Made by a program: the position numbers and the translations under genes. 64,000 nucleotides of DNA from Elusimicrobiota bacterium (GTDB lineage Bacteria > Elusimicrobiota > Elusimicrobia > UBA1565 > UBA9628): the NCBI GenBank assembly GCA_003452935.1, contig DMMY01000011.1, positions 107,136 through 171,135 on the forward strand. Reading direction: 5' to 3'. Shown piece by piece: positions 48,505 to 55,115 of this stretch. The stretch's first letter is position 1. Every line of letters starts with the position of its first letter. The notes under the pieces are model-generated. The model had not been told where the DNA came from, ran no database searches, and saw nothing but the letters and a program-made list of their open reading frames with translations.

Positions 48505-48552
48505 GACGAGGGGAGATTATCCCCTTTTGCGAAGGAGATAATCCCCCTCGTC
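48505..48552. repeat. Long inverted repeat (hairpin)
   Basis: GACGAGGGGAGATTATC (48505-48521) and GATAATCCCCCTCGTC (48537-48552) form a stem of about 16 bp with a single bulge, extended by a few inner pairs, around a roughly 10-base loop. It sits between the serpin stop and the membrane-protein start, with no T-tract on either side. It may be an mRNA-stabilising hairpin, a factor-dependent terminator, or a REP-like repeat. Confidence 0.75.
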
Positions 48553-48566
48553 GTATACCGCTCCTA

Positions 48567-49802
48567 TCAGCCCGTGGGATCACTCATCCGGCCCAAGAAA
48601 AGGATGCTGCCAGAATCCTTGTCTCGGATGAGGAACAAAAAGGGATGGTCGGCGCGGAACACGGGCACGGACGACGGCAACGACATCATTTTGTCCACTA
48701 GAACGGCCGTCGCAGCCGCAGCCTCGGTTCCCTCTTCGCCGACGTCGACAAAAGCCTTGTGAACGACGACGGAAATATAGAGATCCCGCTTGCCGTCCAT
48801 GCCGGAAAAATCGGCTTCTTGCGGTCGGAATTTCCCGGAAGGCGGCGTAAAGGCGGCTTTCATCCCCATGGAGCGCAAATACGACTTAAGCTGGAACTCC
48901 GAGGTGGTTTTGAATCTGGGCAAATAAACCTCGACCTCGCAATGCCGCAGGCGGCCAAGCCAACCGGTCAAATTCTTATAGGAGAGTTGAGCCTCCAAGG
49001 CCCCGAGCCCCTCCGCCTGGTTCGGAAGAAAGACGACCATGGAAAGCCTATTTCCCACATAAGGCAGCTCCAAGGCTTGAAATTCGGGAGTCTCCATATA
49101 TCCGAATTCCGCGGTTTGCTTCATAAGCGCAACGCTTATATCCTTTCCCGCCCCCTTATGAAACGGTTCGTTTTTCGTGTTGCCTTTCTTGAACTGGGAC
49201 ACCCACTGGCCTTTGAAGAATATCGCGTTGGTCAACACCAACCGCGTGGAACCATTCAAGACCCCCGGAGCGATAAGCTCTTTGATTTTGTCGCGAGTCT
49301 CTCTCTCGACCCAGGCATTGATCGTCCTGCGCGACGCCTCGGCATCCTTGAAAAAATCCTGTTCGTGCAGCCCTGCGCCATAATAGCGCCGCGTAAGATC
49401 CAGAAACCCCTTTTTGAAGCCGTACCCTTTCTGCCCCCATAAGGCATTGGCAACGCTGAGCTCGATTTTTCCGCGCTTGCCCTCGGCGTTAAGCGAGCCG
49501 ATCAAGTCGGCGAAACCTTCATGCAGGCGCGCGCCTGGCGCATGAAATCGCAAGACCTTGGCCATCTCCCGGGCCGTCTCGCCCGCCGCGCCGGAGTATG
49601 TCATGGCCAAGGCTGAGGAAATGCTGTAAGGCGAGCAAAAAATATTGCCTTTGTTGGCAGCGGCCAGCTGCTTATAGAGGTTCACGGCGAATTCATTATT
49701 TCCCTGCGTCAATGAAATGAGCGTGCCAGGACCCTCTCCTGCCCAGGAAACCGCGGTGACAACCGCCAGGACGGCCGACAGGACCATTCGTACGCTTTTC
49801 AT
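48567..49802 (-). CDS. Serpin (secreted serine/cysteine protease inhibitor)
   Basis: A 411-residue serpin with a signal peptide (MVLSAVLAVVTAVSWAG). It has FCSPYSISSALAMTYSGAAGETAREM, NAIFFKGQW, ELPYVGNRLSMVVFLP and HPFLFLIRDKDSGSILFLGRM. The reactive-centre hinge VGEEGTEAAAATAV fits the inhibitory consensus (small residues at P12-P9), so it is probably a true inhibitor. Counting from the hinge places P1-P1' at or near Met-Met (DKMMSLP), which suggests elastase- or chymotrypsin-like targets. Ribosome site GGAGGAG lies 9 nt before the ATG. Confidence 0.95.
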   Translation of the reverse strand: MKSVRMVLSAVLAVVTAVSWAGEGPGTLISLTQGNNEFAVNLYKQLAAANKGNIFCSPYSISSALAMTYSGAAGETAREMAKVLRFHAPGARLHEGFADLIGSLNAEGKRGKIELSVANALWGQKGYGFKKGFLDLTRRYYGAGLHEQDFFKDAEASRRTINAWVERETRDKIKELIAPGVLNGSTRLVLTNAIFFKGQWVSQFKKGNTKNEPFHKGAGKDISVALMKQTAEFGYMETPEFQALELPYVGNRLSMVVFLPNQAEGLGALEAQLSYKNLTGWLGRLRHCEVEVYLPRFKTTSEFQLKSYLRSMGMKAAFTPPSGKFRPQEADFSGMDGKRDLYISVVVHKAFVDVGEEGTEAAAATAVLVDKMMSLPSSVPVFRADHPFLFLIRDKDSGSILFLGRMSDPTG

Positions 49803-49847
49803 GTGTAGTCACTCCTCCGTTTGCAGCGGCGGCAAGGCCGCTGGGCG

Positions 49848-49878
49848 AGTATACCCGAAAAAACAAGCCGAAAGTCAA
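49848..49878 (-). promoter_or_regulatory. Candidate serpin promoter
   Basis: On the minus strand TTGACT (49878-49873) and TATACT (49853-49848) are 19 bp apart, slightly long. The leader (about 40 nt) contains AGCGGCC-TTGCC-GCCGCT, a small hairpin, and the strong ribosome site. Confidence 0.5.
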
Positions 49879-49897
49879 CAAATTGACCCCCGGCATG

Positions 49898-49953
49898 GAA
49901 AATGGTGCGCTCGATAGGAATCGAACCTATATACCAAGCTTCGCAGGCTTGGA
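49898..49953 (-). repeat. attR-like direct repeat (3' half of tRNA-Arg)
   Basis: Identical to 52614-52669. It contains the anticodon arm, T arm, acceptor 3' strand and CCA of the tRNA-Arg but the 5' half is missing, so it is not a working tRNA. A 10-bp inverted match of its end (CACCATTTTC) occurs at 49985-49994. Confidence 0.9.
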
Positions 49954-50244
49954 ATGTCTCGGGAAGCCTTGTCCGTCTGAGACCCACCATTTTCTCGCTG
50001 TCTTAAGCGTCGAGTATAGTAACGTCATCGCTATGCCCATGTCCGTGCCTTGGTTCTTCTATGGTCAGGATACCAAATCCGGGGGGCGCAGAGACCTGGC
50101 CAAGCACAGGCAGGCCAGCCCGCTGGACAGGCTGGGGCCGCTACCAAAATAAGCGACGGAGGGTCCGACTCAAGTGATGCCGGCCACGAACAGGGAACAT
50201 ATGCCGTTCTGAGGCGATGCATTTGATAGAATCGGGAGGCAAAC
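49954..50244. other. Element end with no intact gene; possible integrase relic
   Basis: Contains a GTCTC..GAGAC hairpin (about 49956-49983). The plus-strand segment at about 50110-50141 encodes ASPLDRLGPLP, which resembles ASPLDKLGPMP encoded on the minus strand near 52160-52190 at the other end of the element, with roughly three quarters of bases identical. This may be the last remnant of a second integrase copy. No full gene is seen. Confidence 0.4.
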
Positions 50245-50775
50245 ATGAAGCATCTGATACCCGCCGACCACATCGAGCAGAAAATCCACTTGCTCCGCGG
50301 CCATCGCGTGATGCTGGACTCTGACTTGGCGCTGATTTACGGGGTCACGACTAAGCGCCTCAATCAACAAGTCTACCGCAACAAAGAACGCTTCCCGGCA
50401 GACTTCATGTTTCGCCTCACGCCCGAGGAGAGGGATTCTTTAAGGTTGCAAATTGCAACCTTAAAGACGGGCCGTGGACAGCACCAAAAATATCTCCCCT
50501 ACGCCTTTACGGAGCATGGGGCTGTCATGCTCTCGGCCGTTCTCCGGACCCCCATCGCCGTCTCGGCAAGCATTCAAATTGTCCGCGCCTTCAATCGTCT
50601 GCGTCAGATGGCCCTGGCCCACAAGGACCTAGCCGTCGCTCTCGCGGAACTTGCGCGCAGGGTCACCGGTCATGATGAACAATTCCAGGCCGTCTTTGAC
50701 GCCATCCGTGAGTTGATGGACCCGCCGCTAAAGCCGCGCAAGCAGATAGGGTTTACTCCGCCGGGCAAGCCGTAG
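50245..50775 (+). CDS. ORF6N-domain protein
   Basis: A 176-residue protein whose first 90 residues form an ORF6N (KilA-N-related) DNA-binding domain: RGHRVMLDSDLALIYGVTTKRLNQQVYRNKERFPADFMF (given as the region), then YAFTEHGAVMLSAVLRTPIAV. A helical tail ends in RKQIGF. Such proteins are common in phages and mobile elements; their roles are mostly unknown. It is the only GC-rich intact gene within the element. Confidence 0.85.
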   Translation: MKHLIPADHIEQKIHLLRGHRVMLDSDLALIYGVTTKRLNQQVYRNKERFPADFMFRLTPEERDSLRLQIATLKTGRGQHQKYLPYAFTEHGAVMLSAVLRTPIAVSASIQIVRAFNRLRQMALAHKDLAVALAELARRVTGHDEQFQAVFDAIRELMDPPLKPRKQIGFTPPGKP

Positions 50776-51007
50776 GCTGCGTTCAAGCCTAACCACGGGG
50801 CCGCTTTCCAACGAGCGCAAGCGGGGTCGGCTGTTGCAGGAGCCCACCGCGCCACCATTCTCTCGCGCGCGCGTTGTTCCCGAATTTTCCGAGGTTCACC
50901 TAGCCTCGCCCTCAATCACGTCAGGCATTGGCAATCCTCGCTTCTCTCGCTCCTGCATTACCAGTCCGATGGGGTGTTTCCCGCGCCCAGATTTTTGACT
51001 AGTCGGT

Positions 51008-51664
51008 TCAGGGCTGCTCGGATTTTAGAACTTCGGCCGATTTGATCTGTTTGAGATGGATCATCTTTCCACTGAGCCATCCCCCATTGATTGGCCTTAC
51101 AACGACGTAATTTTCCCAAAAGTTATAGCGTCGGAATGTTCCATCAAGCGGGGGATCGGTCCCTATAAAGATGAGTCGTATGGGGGTATCCTGTTTCATG
51201 GTTGAAAATATTTGGCGCAGAGGCTCCAGGTTGGGGGTAATGTCCTGCGGTTGGTTCGGGGGCGTCACATCGTTGATTCCTAACCGCTTAGGCTGAGGGG
51301 CCGGGGGAATTTCTTTTCCGTTCTCGTCGAAGTATTTGACGAGTGTCCCATAGACCATCGTATCCCTTTGCATATAGAGAGGTAAGAAGCAAAATGGAAC
51401 ACAAAAAACGCGCCGGTCAACAAAGACGTTGCTCAATGATGAACCCTTTTCGTTTTTCGTGGCATCGTAAATTGCCGCTTCAAGAGATTCGTTCCCTATT
51501 GGCCCAAGCAGAAAAATGTAGCTTGCTGACGAATAACCCTTCACCACTTTGACGGGAACTTCGTTCTTGGTCCCGATGCTATTGGTGGATACTACGGCTG
51601 GTCTATAATAGACGCAGCCCGATATAGATGCAGATAGGAAAAAAAGAGTCGCTTTTCGCATCAT
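51008..51664 (-). CDS. Lipoprotein, DUF6567/TRL-like
   Basis: A 218-residue lipoprotein with lipobox ISGC at residue 17. The segment SYIFLLGPIGNESLEAAIYDA followed by GSSLSNVFVDRR fits the TRL-like/DUF6567 pattern of small envelope lipoproteins. The rest has no known motif. Base composition is clearly more AT-rich than neighbouring genes, a sign of recent transfer. Coupled to the lipoprotein gene upstream (stop and start overlap at 51661-51664). Confidence 0.7.
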   Translation of the reverse strand: MMRKATLFFLSASISGCVYYRPAVVSTNSIGTKNEVPVKVVKGYSSASYIFLLGPIGNESLEAAIYDATKNEKGSSLSNVFVDRRVFCVPFCFLPLYMQRDTMVYGTLVKYFDENGKEIPPAPQPKRLGINDVTPPNQPQDITPNLEPLRQIFSTMKQDTPIRLIFIGTDPPLDGTFRRYNFWENYVVVRPINGGWLSGKMIHLKQIKSAEVLKSEQP

Positions 51665-52014
51665 GATTTTCTCTTAAACCGGACAGCTATCCCTTGGACG
51701 TGTATTGTTTTTTCATACAAAAGCCAACTGAAATAGAATTTGTATGACTCGTCTGAAATTATGTTTATCAATGCGTCTGCCTTTGATATGTAAATAGCGG
51801 ACTTTACAGCGCTTAATGAATAATCACCAGCGCCGCCATCATCTATTGGAAAACTTAAGAGATATGTTTTTGTCACGGACCCTTCGGCTGGTCCTATTAT
51901 CTCCATCGTCTCTGGTGAGTATGCTGTAGAGTCCAGGTGGGGCCTACCGTAATGAGCGCAGCCCGAGAGCGAGAGCATAAGAACCGCGCTACAGAGAAAA
52001 AGTAATTTGACCAT
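51661..52014 (-). CDS. Small lipoprotein, TRL-like
   Basis: A 117-residue lipoprotein with lipobox LSGC at residue 17 (KLLFLCSAVLMLSLSGC). The mature part has YLLSFPIDDGGAGDYSLSAVKSAIYISKADALINI, a TRL-like pattern, and ends with HVQGIAVRFKRKS. ATG 52014 is chosen because the signal peptide starts there and GGAGG lies 10 nt upstream. AT-rich like its partner. The pair was probably brought in as element cargo. Confidence 0.7.
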   Translation of the reverse strand: MVKLLFLCSAVLMLSLSGCAHYGRPHLDSTAYSPETMEIIGPAEGSVTKTYLLSFPIDDGGAGDYSLSAVKSAIYISKADALINIISDESYKFYFSWLLYEKTIHVQGIAVRFKRKS

Positions 52015-52134
52015 CAAGTCATTCCCTCCCAATGAGTCTGTGTGTCTGGATATCATACAACACACCATGCAGAAAATGCCCCGTCTGGATCGACACAAGA
52101 ACAGAAAGCTTCTATTTCTTGGGCATGGCAGGCC

Positions 52135-52520
52135 TCACTTGAGCCGCACCCGCCGCACTTCCCCAGGCATCGGGCCGAGCTTGTCCAAGGGGCTGGCGCG
52201 CCCTTGCCCATGACCGTGATGCTGCCCGAGGTCCAGTCAACGTCTCCGATGCGCACGGACAGAGCCTCGCTGATGCGCAAGCCCGTATCCGCCAGGAACA
52301 GGATCAGGGCATGGTCCCGCAGGCCCAGCAGGTCGCGGGTGTCGATCGAGGCCGCGCCGTTCTCCACGGCCCAGCGCACGAAACTCCTGAGCTTGAAGCC
52401 GTAAAGCTCCTGGGTTGACGGCGCGATATTCTGGGCCTTGCAGCGCAGAAGGAACAACCGTAGGGCCATATCCCAGCTCAGGGTTCCCGGCTGAAGGCTC
52501 TTGATGCTCGGTCCGGTCAT
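52135..52520 (-). pseudogene. Tyrosine recombinase (integrase), internally deleted
   Basis: The N-terminus is a core-binding SAM-like domain (MALRLFLLRCKAQNIAPSTQ), then the first catalytic block RDHALILFLADTGLRISEALSVRIGDVDW with the catalytic arginine. After ITVMGKG the frame breaks. The second arginine, the histidines and the tyrosine are gone, and what follows in another frame is ASPLDKLGPMPGEVRRVRLK then stop. The linker before RDHAL is also short. The start lies 100 bp from the tRNA 3' end, as expected for an attL-side integrase. ORF length in the broken frame runs to 52053. Confidence 0.8.
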
Positions 52521-52613
52521 GCGCCCCCCTAAGGACCGAGGCTTGTAATGTCATGCCCCACTCGGGGCATTGTCTGGGGGTTAGCGAGGCGCGCTGAGCG
52601 CCTGGTTCTCGAC

Positions 52614-52669
52614 GAAAATGGTGCGCTCGATAGGAATCGAACCTATATACCAAGCTTCGCAGGCTTGGA
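52614..52669 (-). repeat. attL-like direct repeat inside tRNA-Arg
   Basis: Identical over 56 bp to 49898-49953. It covers the 3' part of the tRNA from the 5' edge of the anticodon stem through CCA, plus five bases past the CCA. Confidence 0.9.
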
Positions 52670-52693
52670 CACTATCCATTGTGTTACGAGCGC
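52619..52693 (-). tRNA. tRNA-Arg (anticodon GCG)
   Basis: A 75-nt cloverleaf on the minus strand with CCA encoded. Acceptor GCGCTCG/CGAGCGC; D stem ACAC/GTGT with loop AATGGATA; anticodon stem CAAGC/GCTTG with loop CTGCGAA, so the anticodon is GCG (codon CGC, Arg); T stem ATAGG/CCTAT with loop TTCGATT; discriminator A. A TATAAT at 52713-52718 lies about 20 bp before the 5' end. Most bacteria use anticodon ACG (modified to ICG) for this box, so GCG is unusual. Confidence 0.9.
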
Positions 52694-52712
52694 AAAAATA
52701 GCGAAGGCAACG

Positions 52713-52742
52713 ATTATAGCTTATCCGCGGCCTGCGCGTCAC
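52713..52742 (-). promoter_or_regulatory. Promoter of tRNA-Arg
   Basis: On the minus strand GTGACG (52742-52737) and TATAAT (52718-52713) are 18 bp apart. The -35 part overlaps the stop codon of the rlmD-like gene. The tRNA starts 19 nt after the -10 box. Confidence 0.5.
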
Positions 52743-53956
52743 TTCCGCCTTAAAAGAACCGCGGTCTCCACATGTTCGGTGTGCGCGAAGAGGTCGAATA
52801 TCTCCAGGCGCTCCACCCGGTAGGGCCCGCACAGCTCGCCCAGATCTCGGGCCAAAGAGTCCGGATTGCAGGACACGCAGATCAGAGTGCTCGGCCCGGA
52901 GGCTGCCAAAGCAGCGCGCGCCTGGCTGTGCATACCGGCCCGCGGCGGATCAGAGATCACGACCTGCGGGCCCAAGGCCAAAAGCGCGGGCAAGAGAGTC
53001 TCGACCGCCCCGGAATAAAATTCGACATGAGAGAGCCCGTTGCGCTCGGCATTGGCCTTGCCGTCCGCGATCGCGGCCGGGTGCGTTTCCGCGCCCACGA
53101 CCTTTCGGCAAAGGTCAGCCACTGACAAGGCGATTCCCCCGCCCCCGCAGTAAAGATCCAAAATCGTCTGCGGCCCGGCCTCGCGGACCCACTCCCGCAC
53201 CTGGCCGTAAAGAAGATTGGCGCCCCGGGTGTTGGTCTGGAAAAACGAATGCGCCGAGATGCGCAGTTTGAGTTCCCGGCCGTCGAAACGCAGAATCTCC
53301 GTGATGTGCCCCGGTCCGAAGAGCGTTGAGAGCCGGTCGCTTACGGCGGTGTCGGAAACCTTGCCGTTTACGCCCCAGAGGATGCTCGTGGCCGGATAAG
53401 CTTCGCGCACGGCAGCGACAAACGAGTCGGCCGGCAGGTCACCGCCAGAAGTCACCAAATTAACCATGCGCTCCCCGGTGTTCTTGGCTTCGCGCAGGAC
53501 CAAGTGCCGCAAAAAGCCCTGCTGGCGATGCGAATTATAAGGAAGGACGCCGCGTTCCTCGGCCCAGGCCCGCAGGCGGGCCAGGAGCATCGGCGTCTCG
53601 GGGGAGAGCAGGAAGCATTCCTGAAGATCGAGTATTTCGTGCCACCGTCCCTTGGGTTTAAGTCCCAGCTTCAAGAACGGCCCGGCCGGCTGCGGCGGAT
53701 AGACGTCGCCGAAGGCATACTCCATCTTGTTGCGATAATGCCAGATATCGGGCGAACCATGCACCCCGGCAACAGGAAGTTCCCCTATAGAGGAAAGGGC
53801 CGCGAGAACCCTCCGGGTCTTGAGCCGGAGCTGTTCCTCATAAGGCCGGTCCTGCAAGGAACAGCCGCCGCAACTCCCGAAATGGGAACAGCGGGCGGGA
53901 ATCCTCAGAGCCGTCGGCTCACTTGGCAATCGGGGAGAACTTGAAGAAGCAGACAT
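52739..53956 (-). CDS. RlmD/RumA-type 23S rRNA (uracil-5-)methyltransferase
   Basis: A 405-residue SAM-dependent m5U methyltransferase. N-terminal iron-sulfur cysteines CSHFGSCGGC are present with the fourth as CFLLS, then SAHSFFQTN, LDLYCGGGGIALSVA (SAM binding), ISDPPRAGM, and the nucleophile in VSCNP. The TRAM domain is absent. RlmC, RlmD and the Firmicute RlmCD cannot be separated by eye. ATG 53956 lies within the ychF 3' end, so the two overlap by 38 bp. Confidence 0.92.
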   Translation of the reverse strand: MSASSSSPRLPSEPTALRIPARCSHFGSCGGCSLQDRPYEEQLRLKTRRVLAALSSIGELPVAGVHGSPDIWHYRNKMEYAFGDVYPPQPAGPFLKLGLKPKGRWHEILDLQECFLLSPETPMLLARLRAWAEERGVLPYNSHRQQGFLRHLVLREAKNTGERMVNLVTSGGDLPADSFVAAVREAYPATSILWGVNGKVSDTAVSDRLSTLFGPGHITEILRFDGRELKLRISAHSFFQTNTRGANLLYGQVREWVREAGPQTILDLYCGGGGIALSVADLCRKVVGAETHPAAIADGKANAERNGLSHVEFYSGAVETLLPALLALGPQVVISDPPRAGMHSQARAALAASGPSTLICVSCNPDSLARDLGELCGPYRVERLEIFDLFAHTEHVETAVLLRRK

Positions 53957-54998
53957 CGCCGTCCCTGACCACATAGTCCTTGCCTTCTGAACGAATGAGG
54001 CCCTTTTCGCGCAGGACCGATTCCTTCAGGTCCCGGTCGATGTCCGCGAAGGCATAGATGTCGGCCTTGATGAAGCCCTTCTCGAAATCCGTGTGGATGA
54101 CGCCCGCGGCCTGCGGAGCTTTCCAACCGGCCGTTATAGTCCAGGCCCGGACCTCGTCCTCGCCGGCCGTGAAAAAACTCGCCTGGTTCAAAAGCTTATA
54201 AGCCGCGACGATGACGCGCTCAAGGCCGGGCTCGGTCAGCCCCAGCTCCGTAAGGAAAGTCTTGCGCTCCTCGGCCGCGAGCTGGGCAATCTCGGCTTCG
54301 AGTTTTCCGCACAAAGTCACGCAGCCCGCTCCCCGCTCCAGAGCCAAGGCCTCCAGGCGGCTGACCAATGCCGGGGCCGGATTTTCGTCCGTGTTGCCCA
54401 CGAACAAGACCGGCTTGTCCGTCAGGAGGAAAAACTCATGCACCGCCTCCTCGGGAAGACCTAGCTGGCGCACGGTCTTGCCCGACTCCAGGCCCGTCTT
54501 GACCTTTTCCAAGACCGCCTGCAGCGCGCGCGCTTCCTTGTCCCCGGCCCGGCCTTTGGCAACGACTTTCTCCAATTGCTTGTCCACGCTGGCAAGGTCA
54601 GCCAGTATGAGTTCGGTCTCGATAACCTCCACGTCTCTCTGGGGATCGACCGAGCCCATGGTGTGCACAACGTCCGGATCCTGAAAAAGCCGCACCAGCA
54701 TGATGACGGCGTCCACTTCGCGGATATGCGCCAGGAACTTATTGCCCAGGCCCTCGCCGGAAGCCGCGCCCTTGACCAAACCCGCGATATCCACGAAACG
54801 CACGGTGGCGGGCAGTTTGGACTTGGGCTTGAAGAGCTCGTTAAGACGCTCGAGTCTCGGATCAGGCACGGCCACCACGCCCACATTAGGCTCAATGGTG
54901 GTGAAGGGATAATTGGAGGCCGGGGCATGCCCCGAAGTCAAGGCGTTGAAGATGGTGGACTTGCCGACGTTGGGCAGGCCGACGATGCCGATTTCCAT
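53919..54998 (-). CDS. ychF: Ribosome-binding ATPase YchF
   Basis: A 359-residue Obg-like P-loop protein. Walker A GLPNVGKST, VRFVDIAGLVKGAASGEGLGNKFL (G3 region), and GNTDE in place of NKxD, which is the feature that makes YchF prefer ATP. The coiled-coil middle and C-terminal TGS domain (GVIHTDFEKGFIKADIYAFAD) are intact. Acts on ribosomes and stress responses in other bacteria. Confidence 0.96.
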   Translation of the reverse strand: MEIGIVGLPNVGKSTIFNALTSGHAPASNYPFTTIEPNVGVVAVPDPRLERLNELFKPKSKLPATVRFVDIAGLVKGAASGEGLGNKFLAHIREVDAVIMLVRLFQDPDVVHTMGSVDPQRDVEVIETELILADLASVDKQLEKVVAKGRAGDKEARALQAVLEKVKTGLESGKTVRQLGLPEEAVHEFFLLTDKPVLFVGNTDENPAPALVSRLEALALERGAGCVTLCGKLEAEIAQLAAEERKTFLTELGLTEPGLERVIVAAYKLLNQASFFTAGEDEVRAWTITAGWKAPQAAGVIHTDFEKGFIKADIYAFADIDRDLKESVLREKGLIRSEGKDYVVRDGDVCFFKFSPIAK

Positions 54999-55100
54999 TC
55001 ATTAATCATATCAAATAAGCCCTTTGGCCCAGAATCGCCTGGGCCGACTGCCGCCCGCCTCATGCCCTAAGGTCCCACCCGGGAATGATGGGCCTTTGTC

Positions 55101-55106
55101 TAGAAT
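55101..55106 (+). promoter_or_regulatory. -10 box (TAGAAT) of protease gene
   Basis: TAGAAT lies 9 nt before ATG 55116. No good -35 box is seen at the expected distance. If used, the transcript begins at or close to the start codon. Confidence 0.4.
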
Positions 55107-55115
55107 CTGCGAACC

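Larger units (their letters stand above)
49898..52669. mobile_element. Small decayed integrative element in tRNA-Arg
   Basis: Perfect 56-bp direct repeats (49898-49953 and 52614-52669) flank about 2.7 kb. The right copy is part of the intact tRNA-Arg; the left copy is only its 3' half. This is the usual result of a tyrosine-recombinase element entering the 3' end of a tRNA gene. A broken integrase lies beside the tRNA. Cargo is an ORF6N protein and two AT-rich lipoprotein genes. The element cannot move by itself. Confidence 0.85.

Noticed and set aside
49898..49953. A second tRNA-Arg gene
   Set aside because: Only the 3' half is present; the sequence before it cannot pair with the acceptor strand or form a normal D arm.
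49883..50152. Plus-strand 89-residue ORF across the att repeat
   Set aside because: The first third is antisense tRNA sequence; no domain, no ribosome site. Only the last residues may be an integrase relic.
50670..50915. Minus-strand 81-residue ORF after the ORF6N gene
   Set aside because: It partly overlaps the ORF6N gene antisense, has no domain, and the 231-bp gap at 50776-51007 shows no clear gene or signal.
52053..52134. C-terminal part of the open frame of the integrase
   Set aside because: After the deletion the frame encodes Cys/Ser-rich sequence unrelated to recombinases; the ancestral frame stops at 52135.
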